64,000 bases of DNA from an uncultured Bacteroidales bacterium (lineage in GTDB: Bacteria; Bacteroidota; Bacteroidia; Bacteroidales; Paludibacteraceae): contig CAMUYI010000007.1 in NCBI GenBank assembly GCA_947164985.1, forward strand, positions 33,826 through 97,825, written 5' to 3'. Shown piece by piece: positions 44,697-53,398 of this stretch. The notes under the pieces are model-generated. The model was given only the letters and a program-made list of their open reading frames with translations, did no database searches and was not told where the DNA came from. Both the position numbers and the translations under genes were made by a program. Every line of letters starts with the position of its first letter. Position 1 is the first letter of the stretch.

Positions 44697-44900
44697 TATT
44701 GCATTTTTTGCAACGGTTGGTTCCGATGATTGTTTCCATTTAGGAAACCGTCGGTACTTTTCTTGCTTGTCGCAAAATTTGCGACTACCAAGGTCTCATA
44801 TGCGGGTAACGCAAAATTTGCGTCTACCACGAATTCACTTCTTATTAACGTGTATAAAATGCACGTTTTTCTTGTTATATGCAAATTTTGCACATACCAA
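44697..44900. repeat. Array of palindromes between murA and the island
   Basis: Three related palindromes: GTCGCAAA-A-TTTGCGAC (44769-44785), ACGCAAA-A-TTTGCGT (44809-44823) and TGCAAA-T-TTTGCA (44880-44892), each followed by (C)TACCA. A looser TTGCA/TGCAA pair stands at 44699-44713, an imperfect ACGGTT/AACCGT hairpin at about 44716-44753, and AACGTG/CACGTT at about 44846-44866. No gene is seen in this stretch of 286 bases. Confidence 0.75.
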
Positions 44901-46208
44901 TCACTTCTCTCTCTTGATGTGGGCGCCGATGGCATTGAGACGATGTTCGATATCTTCGTAGCCGCGGTCGATCTGGTCAATGTGGTCGATGCGGGAGGTG
45001 CCTTCGGCACTCATGGCCGCGATGAGCATCGCGATACCGGCACGGATATCGGGGCTCGTCATGGTGTGGTGTTTGAGTTGGCGCTGGTGATCATGGCCTA
45101 CCACTACGGCTCTGTGCGGGTCGCAGAGGATGATCTGTGCGCCCATATCGATTAGTTTATCGACAAAGAAGAGGCGGGACTCGAACATCTTCTGGTGAAT
45201 GAGGACCGTACCTTTCGCTTGGGTAGCAACGACCAACAGGACAGAGAGCAAGTCCGGAGTGAGTCCCGGCCAGGGTGCGTCTGCAATCGTGAGGATCGAG
45301 CCATCGAGGAAAGATTCTATCTGATAGTGCTCCTGAGCGGGGATGATGATGTCGTCACCGTCTACGTCAATACGTATTCCGAGGCGACGGAAAGCATCGG
45401 GGATGATACCAAGATCACGATAGCCCACTTTGCAGATACGCAGTTCCGAACCTGTGATAGCTGCCATACCGATGAACGAACCTACCTCAATCATATCTGG
45501 CAGAAGCGTGTGTTGGGCTCCGTGAAGTTCTTTAACTCCTTCTATCGTCAGGAGGTTAGATCCTACTCCGCTGATCTTGGAGCCCATATTATTGAGGAGA
45601 CGACAAAGTTGCTGCACGTACGGTTCGCAAGCGGCATTGTAGATGGTTGTGGTGCCTTCGGCAAGGACGGATGCCATGATGATATTCGCCGTACCTGTGA
45701 CGGATGCTTCGTCCAGGAGCATATAGCAGCCCCTGAGGTGCTTGCCGCTGAAACGATAGGCTAACAATTCCTGGTCGTATTTAAAGGTAGCACCGAGGTT
45801 CACCATGCCTTGGAAATGGGTATCGAGACGACGGCGACCGATCTTGTCTCCACCGGGTTTGGCGTAGGTCACTTCACCCAAACGGGCAAGCAGCGGACCG
45901 ATGAGCATAACCGAGCCACGGAGCTTGTTGCATTTCTTGAGGAAGTCGGCAGAGCGGAGATAAGCGGTGTCGAGTTCACGGGCCGTGAAGGCATAGGTGC
46001 CTTTGGTGAGTTTCTCCACCCGCACACCGATGGACGCGAGCAGGTCGATGAGGTTATTTACATCAAGGATATTCGGTAAGTTGTTGATGACCACCGTTTC
46101 CTTGGTGAGCAGCACGGCACAAAGCACTTGGAGCGCTTCGTTCTTGGCACCTTGCGGGGTGATCGAACCATGCAGTTTATGTCCTCCTTCTACGATAAAT
46201 GAAGCCAT
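44901..46208 (-). CDS. murA: UDP-N-acetylglucosamine 1-carboxyvinyltransferase, Asp variant
   Basis: 435 residues. First committed step of peptidoglycan synthesis: adds enolpyruvate to UDP-GlcNAc. Family marks: GSITPQGAKNEALQVLCAVL (in parts GAKNEALQ), RGSVMLIGPLLARLG, PGGDKIGRRRLDTH, ANIIMASVLAEGTT and DLRAGIAMLIA-like end (DIRAGIAMLIAAMSAEG). In E. coli the loop GGCxIG carries the catalytic Cys115, the fosfomycin target; here Asp (about residue 121) takes its place, as in mycobacteria and chlamydiae. This predicts intrinsic fosfomycin resistance of the enzyme. It follows murB by 34 bases of repeat. Confidence 0.95.
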   Translation of the reverse strand: MASFIVEGGHKLHGSITPQGAKNEALQVLCAVLLTKETVVINNLPNILDVNNLIDLLASIGVRVEKLTKGTYAFTARELDTAYLRSADFLKKCNKLRGSVMLIGPLLARLGEVTYAKPGGDKIGRRRLDTHFQGMVNLGATFKYDQELLAYRFSGKHLRGCYMLLDEASVTGTANIIMASVLAEGTTTIYNAACEPYVQQLCRLLNNMGSKISGVGSNLLTIEGVKELHGAQHTLLPDMIEVGSFIGMAAITGSELRICKVGYRDLGIIPDAFRRLGIRIDVDGDDIIIPAQEHYQIESFLDGSILTIADAPWPGLTPDLLSVLLVVATQAKGTVLIHQKMFESRLFFVDKLIDMGAQIILCDPHRAVVVGHDHQRQLKHHTMTSPDIRAGIAMLIAAMSAEGTSRIDHIDQIDRGYEDIEHRLNAIGAHIKREK

Positions 46209-46210
46209 TT

Positions 46211-46246
46211 ATAATTAAAAATTAAAAATTACGAATTAAAAATTAA
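46211..46246. repeat. Heptamer repeat between murB and murA
   Basis: AATTAAA units with period 7 fill nearly all of the gap; the TAA stop of murB (46245-46243) lies within the tract. Confidence 0.88.
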
Positions 46247-47196
46247 ATGTAGTTGACCTCTGGGCGGATCTCGATGCCGAATTTCTCTTTGACGCTCTTG
46301 CTGACTTGGGCAGCGAGGTCCATGATGTCTTGGGCAGACGCGTTATGGGCGTTGACGATGACAAGGGGTTGTTTGGGCCATACCTGTGCGCCACCAAGGG
46401 TGCGTCCTTTCCAACCGCATTGTTCGATGAGCCATGCGGCAGGGATTTTGGACAACCTCTCCCCAGCCCTCCCCTCAAGGGAGGGAGCTTCAAAATGCGG
46501 CATGTCGGGATAGAGGGCGAGGAGTGCTTTCGCTTTTTCTTCGGGTACGAAGGGGTTCATGAAGAACGAACCGGCAGAGCCTATTTCGCCGACTTTGGGT
46601 AACTTACCATTACGGGTAGCGATGATCTCTTCGCGGGTCTTGGTGGCATCGCCGGGTTGGACTTTATAGACGACCAAGGTGACGATATAACGACCTTTGA
46701 GTTCATGCTTGAACGCGCTGTCGCGATAACCGAACTTACACTCGGCATTGGTGAAGACACGCTCTTCGAGGGTCTCGACATCGAGAGTATAGACACGATC
46801 AATGACATCTTTGGCTTCCACGCCGTAGGCGCCGACGTTCTGCACGGCCGATGCACCTACTTCACCCGGGATGAGGCTGAGTTTTTCCAAACCGCAGTAC
46901 CCCATGTCGGTCAGCTGAGCGATCATATCGTCGAGTCGTAAGCCGTTTTGCGCTTCTACGGTGTTGTCATCGAGGAATTTCGCCCGCGCCATACCCGAAT
47001 GGAGAATGATGCCGTCAAAGTCCTGCGTGAAAAGGAGGTTTGAACCCTGGCCTATATGGAGGATCCGTTCCCCTTTGTGCTCACGGAGCACCTGACGCAA
47101 CTCGTCCAGCGAGTAGTACTCGATGAACAACTTCGCTTTGGCTTCTAAACCAAAGGTGTTATAGGATAATAAGGATATATTCTTTAATTCTTTCAT
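46243..47196 (-). CDS. murB: UDP-N-acetylenolpyruvoylglucosamine reductase with a repeat insertion
   Basis: 317 residues. FAD enzyme that reduces the MurA product to UDP-N-acetylmuramate. N-terminal FAD domain: SLLSYNTFGLEAKA, ILHIGQGSNLLF, LIPGEVGASAVQNVGAYG; active-site Ser in GSAGSFFMNPFV; C-terminal LIEQCGWKGRTLGG and a final INAxxASAQDIMDL-type helix. Between DMPHFEAP and AAWLIEQC, residues 236-247 (SLEGRAGERLSK) are encoded by a GC-rich hairpin element where relatives have a short loop. The stop is in a heptamer tract. Upstream, about 20 bases of repeat separate it from nadE. Confidence 0.93.
   Translation of the reverse strand: MKELKNISLLSYNTFGLEAKAKLFIEYYSLDELRQVLREHKGERILHIGQGSNLLFTQDFDGIILHSGMARAKFLDDNTVEAQNGLRLDDMIAQLTDMGYCGLEKLSLIPGEVGASAVQNVGAYGVEAKDVIDRVYTLDVETLEERVFTNAECKFGYRDSAFKHELKGRYIVTLVVYKVQPGDATKTREEIIATRNGKLPKVGEIGSAGSFFMNPFVPEEKAKALLALYPDMPHFEAPSLEGRAGERLSKIPAAWLIEQCGWKGRTLGGAQVWPKQPLVIVNAHNASAQDIMDLAAQVSKSVKEKFGIEIRPEVNYI
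46454..46490. repeat. GC-rich hairpin element inside murB
   Basis: CCCTCCC and GGGAGGG form a perfect 7-bp stem around CTCAA, followed by more C-rich bases (CTCTCCCCAG). In frame on the minus strand it reads SLEGRAGERL. I recall this peptide from unrelated Bacteroidetes proteins, which suggests a dispersed element. Confidence 0.78.
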
Positions 47197-47219
47197 TCCT
47201 TCATTCTTTCATTCCTTAG
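47180..47219. repeat. 8-bp tandem repeat between nadE and murB
   Basis: ATTCTTTC and ATTCCTTC units fill the gap and supply the start of murB (MKELKN) and the stop of nadE. Confidence 0.82.
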
Positions 47220-49147
47220 ATGCAGGATGCATCTGACGGCATTCTCCAGTCTCCGCGGGGAGATAATGAAACACTAACTACTTTGGGTCCGTCGGGCATG
47301 GCAGAGCGCTTGAACTGCTGGGTGCAGAATCGGCGCATAAAGACATTCAGCCATTTATCGATCGTCGCTTCGTCATACTGCTCTTCGAAAGCCTGGCAGG
47401 CCATGTATTTGATCTTCTCTCGAGTGAAACCGAAACGGAGAAAGTAATAGAGGAAGAAATCATGCAAGTCGTACGGTCCCACTTTATCTTCGGTTTTTTG
47501 GGCTATCTGTCCGTTCTCATCGGTAGGCAGCAGTTCGGGTGAAACAGGTGTCTCTACCACATCGAGTAAGATGGAGCGGAGCGGTTCGCCGTAGAGGTTC
47601 TCTGCCGCATAACGAACGAGGTATTTCACAAGGGTCTTAGGGATACCGGCATTGACAGAGTACATCGACATCTGGTCGCCGTTATAGGTACACCAACCGA
47701 GCGCGAGCTCGCTGAGGTCTCCGGTGCCGACGACGAGGCCGTTGAGCTCGTTGGCCAGATCCATGAGGATCATCGTGCGGACACGTGCCTGGGCGTTCTC
47801 GTAAGTCGCATCATGGATGTCCATGTTATGGGCGATATCGTTGAGATGTTGGGTTGTAACTTCGCAGATTGAGATCTCGCGGTGCGTGATTCCGAGTTCC
47901 TCCATGAGTTGGAGCGCGTTCTGATAGGTACGATCGGATGTACCGAATCCCGGCATCGTCACGCCAACGACACGACTGCGGTCATAACCGAGCAAGTCCG
48001 CTGTCTGCACGCAGACGAGTAAAGCGAGCGTACTATCGAGTCCACCGGATATACCGATGACGACGGTCTGAGCATGCGTATGTTCCCAACGACGTGCCAA
48101 AGCGGAGGTCTGTATCGAGAAGACGTCCAGGCAGTACTGGTCTTCCTTACCTTTCTTGGGCAGGAAAGGCGTCGGCGAGAAGGTACGATGGATCGGCTCG
48201 GTCATGTCTTCTTCCCGCTCGATCGGCGCCACATTGATATGACGGTAGTGGCCGGTTTTGTCTTTGGTGAAGTTGGTATTGCGCTGCCGATCGGTACGCA
48301 GGCGTTCGATGTCTATCTCCTGGATGATCATGGTGCTCTCGCGTTGGAAACGTTCGCCGGCGGTGAGGATATCTCCGTTCTCGGCAATGTAGGTACTGCC
48401 GGAGAAGACGACATCGGTCGTGGACTCGCCTACACCGGATGAGGTATAGACATACCCGCAATGCACGCGTGCCGACTGCTGCTTGATCATCTGACGACGG
48501 AAGATATGCTTACCGATGATGCAGTTGGAGGACGAGAGGTTGAAGATGATCTCTGCTCCTTGGATCGCCAGTTGTGTCGAAGGCGGCAGGGGTGACCATA
48601 GGTCCTCACATATCTCGATACCGAAGGTATAGTTACGCGTACAGAAAAGCAGGTCGGTTCCGAATGGTACTTCGCCGCTCCATATCTCAATCTTCGGGAT
48701 ACGCGGTGCGACACCTCCGGGGGTATATTCGCGTGCCGCACGACCGGAAGTGAACCAACGCTTCTCGTAGAACTCACCGGTGTTGGGCAGGTTGATCTTT
48801 GGTACCACGCCCAGCACTTCACCATCGGTCATGACGAAGGCGCAGTTAAAGAGGTCATTATCCACTTGAAGCGGAGCGCCGACCAGAACGATGATCGCTT
48901 TGCCACGGGTATAGTCACAGAGGGCTTCGAGTTCACGCATGCTGCTCTGCTGGAGGGCTTGGGTGAAGAAGAGGTCGGCACAGGTATAGCCGGTAAGGCT
49001 GAGTTCCGGAAAACAGATCACTTCCACGCCTTCGGCGATCGCTTCGTCTATCTGCGCGCGAATCTGCTCGGCGTTATAACGGCAGTCCGCCACCTTGATT
49101 GTCGGCACAGCGGCCGCAACACGTACAAATCCAAAATTCGTTTTCAT
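47216..49147 (-). CDS. nadE: Glutamine-hydrolysing NAD+ synthetase
   Basis: 643 residues from the ATG at 49147 (MKTNFGFVRVAAA); a longer frame upstream runs through the promoter and is not real. The N-terminal nitrilase-type glutaminase shows FPELSLTGYTC (Glu), KINLPN (Lys) and GIEICEDLWSP (Cys nucleophile); the synthetase domain has the ATP loop VIGISGGLDSTLAL, then GTGDLSELALGWCTYNGDQMSMY. It makes NAD from nicotinate adenine dinucleotide with glutamine as nitrogen source. Its promoter (49169-49199) is interlocked with that of queH. murB and murA follow in the same direction. Confidence 0.95.
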   Translation of the reverse strand: MKTNFGFVRVAAAVPTIKVADCRYNAEQIRAQIDEAIAEGVEVICFPELSLTGYTCADLFFTQALQQSSMRELEALCDYTRGKAIIVLVGAPLQVDNDLFNCAFVMTDGEVLGVVPKINLPNTGEFYEKRWFTSGRAAREYTPGGVAPRIPKIEIWSGEVPFGTDLLFCTRNYTFGIEICEDLWSPLPPSTQLAIQGAEIIFNLSSSNCIIGKHIFRRQMIKQQSARVHCGYVYTSSGVGESTTDVVFSGSTYIAENGDILTAGERFQRESTMIIQEIDIERLRTDRQRNTNFTKDKTGHYRHINVAPIEREEDMTEPIHRTFSPTPFLPKKGKEDQYCLDVFSIQTSALARRWEHTHAQTVVIGISGGLDSTLALLVCVQTADLLGYDRSRVVGVTMPGFGTSDRTYQNALQLMEELGITHREISICEVTTQHLNDIAHNMDIHDATYENAQARVRTMILMDLANELNGLVVGTGDLSELALGWCTYNGDQMSMYSVNAGIPKTLVKYLVRYAAENLYGEPLRSILLDVVETPVSPELLPTDENGQIAQKTEDKVGPYDLHDFFLYYFLRFGFTREKIKYMACQAFEEQYDEATIDKWLNVFMRRFCTQQFKRSAMPDGPKVVSVSLSPRGDWRMPSDASCI

Positions 49148-49168
49148 TGTATTTAGTATTTTGCGCTG

Positions 49169-49199
49169 CAAAATTACTAAAATATTTTGACATATCAAA
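49169..49199 (-). promoter_or_regulatory. Promoter of nadE
   Basis: Minus strand TTTG (49199-49196), 19-base spacer, TAATTTTG (49176-49169). The leader is only about 15 bases. Confidence 0.75.
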
Positions 49200-49216
49200 A
49201 TTTTTTTGTACTTTTG
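49186..49216 (+). promoter_or_regulatory. Promoter of queH, interlocked with that of nadE
   Basis: TTTG (49186-49189), 19-base spacer, TACTTTTG (49209-49216). The palindrome TTTTGA CATA TCAAAA (49186-49201) carries the -33 box of both promoters. Transcription would start only about 4 bases before the ATG at 49226. Confidence 0.75.
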
Positions 49217-49225
49217 TCGCCGATT

Positions 49226-49831
49226 ATGAAAAAAGAGAGTGCTATAGTAGTTCCGGAGGGGTGCAAGAAGGTACTTTTGCATGCGTGCTGTGCACCATGC
49301 TCAAGTGCGATCGTAGAATGGATGTTGGGTCACGGGATCGAACCGGTGATCTATTATTTCAATCCGAATATCTACCCGCTGGAGGAATACGAGATCCGTA
49401 AGAACGAGAGTAAGCGGCATGCCGAGAGTCTGGGCATCACGTGGATTGATGATGACCGGTTTAGAACCGGAGCAAGCCAACAAAGCTGCTATGAAGCCAT
49501 TCATGCCGCTTGGCGATGTGCGGTGACGGGTTTGGAGAACGAGCCGGAGCGGGGTAAGCGCTGCGAGATGTGCTTCTATCACCGGCTGGAAGCGACGGCG
49601 AAGAAAGCGCAAGAGTTAGGGATTGCGTTTTTTGCAACTACGTTGGCTTCGTCCCGATGGAAGCGCTTAGAACAAATCAATGCTGCCGGAAATGCGGCAG
49701 CATTGAAATATGAAGTATCCTTTTGGGCGCAGAACTGGCGCAAAGAGGGATTGCAGGAGCGCAGAAACGAGTTACTCAAAGAATACGGGTTCTATAACCA
49801 ACTGTTCTGCGGTTGCGAATTCAGTCATTAG
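49226..49831 (+). CDS. queH: Epoxyqueuosine reductase QueH
   Basis: 201 residues from the ATG at 49226; the 13 codons upstream in the frame overlap the promoter. The QueH (DUF208) family reduces epoxyqueuosine in tRNA, the last step of queuosine synthesis, replacing cobalamin-dependent QueG. Visible are LLHACCAPCSSA (adjacent cysteines), YYFNPNIYPLEEYEIRK (in parts YFNPNIYP), RCEMCFYHRLEATA, and LFCGCEFS at the end; these cysteines bind iron-sulphur clusters. Complete. The mRNA seems nearly leaderless. It converges with the WG-repeat gene with a 4-base overlap. Confidence 0.93.
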   Translation: MKKESAIVVPEGCKKVLLHACCAPCSSAIVEWMLGHGIEPVIYYFNPNIYPLEEYEIRKNESKRHAESLGITWIDDDRFRTGASQQSCYEAIHAAWRCAVTGLENEPERGKRCEMCFYHRLEATAKKAQELGIAFFATTLASSRWKRLEQINAAGNAAALKYEVSFWAQNWRKEGLQERRNELLKEYGFYNQLFCGCEFSH

Positions 49832-50997
49832 TGAACCAACTCGATCTCTTGGTCGAAGAGGTAACCCTTCGGAGATGCCAGCATCTCACGCTTGCTCATC
49901 TCGCTCAGCGTCTCATGCTTCGGCGCATTGTTCGACTCACCTATCGTCCACTTGTAGATCTCTTTACCGCTCTTATTGATATAACGATAAGCTTTGTTAC
50001 CGTCAATCAAGCAAAGACCATTATGGAATAAGCCCTCCGGTTCCTCATCTTTTTCGAGAGTAAGGAGCGTCTTGCCTTGCTTATTGATGAGTTCATAGAG
50101 CCCACCACTGTTTCTCTTAACCCAAGCGACATCCTCAGCAAAGTCTGCTGCGTCCACAAATGCAGGTGCAATCACTTCTTCACCCTTGATGTTGATGTAA
50201 CCCCATTCGCCATCTTTGCAAACTCTTGCCAAACCGCAGGAGAAGACAGGCGCGCTGACCATATAGACAAGACTGTAGTCATACTTCGGCTCCAGGAGAA
50301 CTTTACCGTTCTTATCCATCATACCGCATTTGTTTTCCTTATTAATAAAACCGATACGACCTTCGCCCATGTTCATCAATTTCTTTTCAGACTGCGGCTC
50401 GATGAGGTAATTACCGTTCGCATCGATAACACCCTGTTTATAGGTGTAATCTTCCTGCTTGGATACCACAGCGATGCCATCTGCAAAAGCACCGGCGGAA
50501 GCAAATTTGTCCTCAATAACTACCTTACCATTCTTGTCGAGGTAGCCGTACTTACCGGTTTCTTTAGAGAAATAGCAGTAACCGTTGTCCGCAGTAACAC
50601 CTAAGCTATAGTAGTCAGGATTCACAACAATGTTGAATTTGTTGTCATACTTACCATACTTACCGCCATCCTTGAAGGTCAGACGATCATAATAGAAGTA
50701 ATAGCTCGAGAGGCGATCTTGATTGAAGCCTTGTGCGGTTTTGTTGTTCTTGTCGATGAACTTCATCACATCCCCTTCTTCTACGAGACTCCATCCGCAC
50801 GAAAAGCCGTAGATATAATCATACTGCGGCTCGATAACGAATTTACCGGATGAATTGATAAGACCATAGAGTTTACCATTGTCCAGCTTAGCTCTCCACA
50901 GTTGAGTGGTATCACCGCTCGGAGTCTTACTGTCATCACATGCCGTAAACATAGCTGCGCTCATGAGCGCGATTGCGAAAAATAAAATCTTTTTCAT
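49828..50997 (-). CDS. WG-repeat lipoprotein
   Basis: 389 residues with a lipoprotein signal peptide (lipobox FTAC, Cys about 20). The body consists of WG (KWG/YGLI) beta repeats: GKLYGLINSSGKFVIEPQYDYI, GKYGYLDKNGKVVIEDKF, KCGMMDKNGKVLLEPKYDY and EWGYINIKGEEVIAPAF (quoted as GLINSSGKFVIEPQYD, GYLDKNGKVVIED and GYINIKGEEVIAP). Such proteins sit on the envelope; their binding partners are mostly unknown. It follows the EF-G2-like gene after 66 AT-rich bases with the repeated word TTATTAATTAACA, so it may be read through from that gene. Confidence 0.82.
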   Translation of the reverse strand: MKKILFFAIALMSAAMFTACDDSKTPSGDTTQLWRAKLDNGKLYGLINSSGKFVIEPQYDYIYGFSCGWSLVEEGDVMKFIDKNNKTAQGFNQDRLSSYYFYYDRLTFKDGGKYGKYDNKFNIVVNPDYYSLGVTADNGYCYFSKETGKYGYLDKNGKVVIEDKFASAGAFADGIAVVSKQEDYTYKQGVIDANGNYLIEPQSEKKLMNMGEGRIGFINKENKCGMMDKNGKVLLEPKYDYSLVYMVSAPVFSCGLARVCKDGEWGYINIKGEEVIAPAFVDAADFAEDVAWVKRNSGGLYELINKQGKTLLTLEKDEEPEGLFHNGLCLIDGNKAYRYINKSGKEIYKWTIGESNNAPKHETLSEMSKREMLASPKGYLFDQEIELVH

Positions 50998-51063
50998 ATT
51001 ATTTGTTAATTAATAAATTAAAAGTGTTAATTAATAATTTAAAAATAATTGTTTTGTTGTTCA

Positions 51064-53220
51064 TTATTCTTCTTCAGTCTGCGAAGCAGCATAAGCAGCC
51101 AGCAACTTCTCCTGCACATCAGCCGGAACGAGTTGATAACTGTTGAACTGCATGGTAAAGGTAGCACGACCGCCGGTGAGGGAGCTAAGCGTCGTCGAAT
51201 ACGAAGCCAACTCTTTGAGAGGCACTTGTGCTTTGAGGCGGGTGAAGGATTTCTCGGTCTCCATACCCATTACCATACCGCGACGGCCGTTGATATCACT
51301 CATTACATCACCCATGATCTCTGACGGAACGAATACCTCGAGGTCATATACCGGCTCCAATACCTTCGGGTTCGCCTCCTTGAAGGCGGTTGCGAACGCA
51401 TTACGTCCTGCGAGGCGGAAGGAGATTTCGTTCGAATCAACCGGGTGCATCTTACCATCATAAATAATGACGCGTACGTCGCGTGCATACGAACCCGTGA
51501 GCGGGCCTTGCTCCATACGATCCATGATACCCTTTACGATAGCAGGGATGAAGCGTGCATCGATCGCACCGCCGACGATGGAGTTGATGATGATGAGCTT
51601 ACCACCCCACTCGAGGTTGATCTCCTGCTGATCTTTGACAGAGATCTTGTACTCCTGGTTACCGAACTTATAGGTCTCCTTAACCGGTTGACCCTCCTCG
51701 TACGGCTCTACGATGAGGTGTACCTCACCGAACTGGCCGGCGCCACCGGACTGTTTCTTATGACGATAGTCGGCACGAGCAGCCTTGGTGATGGTCTCAC
51801 GATATGGGATCTTCGGCTCGAGGAACTCGATCGGCATCTTATCGTTGTTCTCCAGACGCCATTTGAGGGTACGGAGGTGGAACTCACCCTGACCGGAAAC
51901 GATCATCTGACGGAGCTCTTTGGATTGCTCTACGATCCATGTCGGGTCCTCCTCGTGATAACGCGTCAGGAGCGCAGCGAGTTTCTCAGCGTCGGACTCT
52001 GTTACCGGCTTGATAGCACGACGGTAACGCGGTTGCGGATAGCTGATCGGAGCATATTGGAGATCACAACCCTTGACATTGAGGGTGTTGCCCGTACGGG
52101 TATCTTTGAGCTTCACGGTTGCACCGATATCACCTGCAGCCAGTTCATCTACCGGCACACGGATCGAACCGGCTACCTGGTAGAGCTGCGAGATACGCTC
52201 TTTCGAGCCACGCTCCATGTTCTCCAGGTCGTCACCGTTATGGATCGTACCCTGCATTACGCGGAAGTAGTTGACCTCACCGATATGCGGCTCGACGGAA
52301 GTCTTGAAGACATACACGCTGGTGGGCGCCGAAGCGTCCGGACTGATCTTCTTGCCGTCTACGGTCGGATAACTGAAATTAGCCGGACTCGGAGCCATGC
52401 CGTTGAGGAAGTCCATCAAGCGGCGAACACCCATGTCCTTGAGACCGGAGCAGCAGAGCACCGGATACATCGAACCGTCCGCATAAACGGACTTCAGACC
52501 TTGCATGATCTCTTCGTCGGTCAGACCCTCGCCCAGGAACTTATCGAGGAGCGTCTCATCTGCCTCGGCAGCAGCCTCAGAGAGCTGCGAACGCATCTCT
52601 TCTACACGGTCTGCGTACTCCGCAGGGATGTCCTTGAACTCCGGAGCACCGCCCTCTGCTTTCCAAACGAGCATCTTGCCCTTGAGCACATCGATCACGG
52701 CATTGAAGCCTGCGCCGGCATTAACGGGGAACTGAATGAGGGTACATTTATTTCCGAATACGTCCTTGAGCTGATTGAAGGTACGCTCAAAATCGGCATT
52801 CTCATGGTCGCATTTATTGATCACGAAAGCGAGCGGCTTCTTCGCATGCTCCACGAGGCGGAAGTTATTCTGGGTACCCACCTCTACACCGCCGTTGGCG
52901 CTGAGCACCACGAGGGCGGATCCGCACATCTGAAGAGAAGAAACCGTACCGCCGCAGAAGTCATCAGAACCTGCGCAGTCAATGATATTGAGTTTCTTAC
53001 CCTCAAACTCAATGTTACAAACCGTGGAAAAAACGGAATAGCCGTACTCTTTCTCAACCGGGAAATAGTCGCAGACCGTCGATTGCGCTTCAATCGATCC
53101 GCGGCGTTTAATCACCCCGCATTCGAACAACATGGACTCCATGAGAGTCGTCTTACCGGATCCTGAGCCGCCCAACATAGCGACGTTCTTGATCTCATTT
53201 GCTTGATAAACTTTAGCCAT
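51064..53220 (-). CDS. fusA2: EF-G paralogue (EF-G2 type) lacking the GTPase His
   Basis: 718 residues with all five EF-G domains: GTPase (Walker A LGGSGSGKTTL, NKCD), domain II, then GQGEFHLRTLKWRLEN (domain III), YRHKKQSGGAGQFGEVHL (IV) and the C-terminal region ending VPADVQEKL. The switch II motif DTPGHVDF of standard EF-G reads DCAGSDDF (residues 81-88), so Pro and the catalytic His are replaced. This agrees with Bacteroides EF-G2, a paralogue reported to translocate without GTP hydrolysis and to help under carbon starvation. A specialised translation factor is therefore likely, distinct from the main EF-G encoded elsewhere. Own promoter at 53281-53312. Confidence 0.88.
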   Translation of the reverse strand: MAKVYQANEIKNVAMLGGSGSGKTTLMESMLFECGVIKRRGSIEAQSTVCDYFPVEKEYGYSVFSTVCNIEFEGKKLNIIDCAGSDDFCGGTVSSLQMCGSALVVLSANGGVEVGTQNNFRLVEHAKKPLAFVINKCDHENADFERTFNQLKDVFGNKCTLIQFPVNAGAGFNAVIDVLKGKMLVWKAEGGAPEFKDIPAEYADRVEEMRSQLSEAAAEADETLLDKFLGEGLTDEEIMQGLKSVYADGSMYPVLCCSGLKDMGVRRLMDFLNGMAPSPANFSYPTVDGKKISPDASAPTSVYVFKTSVEPHIGEVNYFRVMQGTIHNGDDLENMERGSKERISQLYQVAGSIRVPVDELAAGDIGATVKLKDTRTGNTLNVKGCDLQYAPISYPQPRYRRAIKPVTESDAEKLAALLTRYHEEDPTWIVEQSKELRQMIVSGQGEFHLRTLKWRLENNDKMPIEFLEPKIPYRETITKAARADYRHKKQSGGAGQFGEVHLIVEPYEEGQPVKETYKFGNQEYKISVKDQQEINLEWGGKLIIINSIVGGAIDARFIPAIVKGIMDRMEQGPLTGSYARDVRVIIYDGKMHPVDSNEISFRLAGRNAFATAFKEANPKVLEPVYDLEVFVPSEIMGDVMSDINGRRGMVMGMETEKSFTRLKAQVPLKELASYSTTLSSLTGGRATFTMQFNSYQLVPADVQEKLLAAYAASQTEEE

Positions 53221-53280
53221 AATGTGTATTTTTTAGGTATTTAATTTTCGTTTATAGACGCAATGCTACAAAAACGGCTG

Positions 53281-53312
53281 CAAATTTACAACAAAATTTT
53301 GGAATATGCAAA
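53281..53312 (-). promoter_or_regulatory. Promoter of the EF-G2-like gene
   Basis: Minus strand TTTG (53312-53309), a 20-base spacer beginning CATATTCCA, TAAATTTG (53288-53281). Leader about 54 bases. Confidence 0.78.
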
Positions 53313-53398
53313 TAAAAATAAGAAAATTTCGAAGAAATTAAGATTTTCCTATCCTTTTTCATAAGCAATTAAGTAACGATAAAAGTACGAGAACGGAC

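Noticed and set aside
44697..44900. Palindrome array as a CRISPR
   Set aside because: Only three units with unequal spacing and variable arms, and no cas gene.
44730..45155. Plus-strand frame through the palindrome array into murA
   Set aside because: It is mostly antisense to murA, and the front part merely translates the repeats.
49148..49282. N-terminal extension of nadE
   Set aside because: It reads through both promoters, and family sequence starts at 49147.
51445..53166. A 573-codon open frame antisense to the EF-G2-like gene
   Set aside because: It mirrors a conserved gene, has no family features and no promoter, and codon bias of the sense gene explains the lack of stops.
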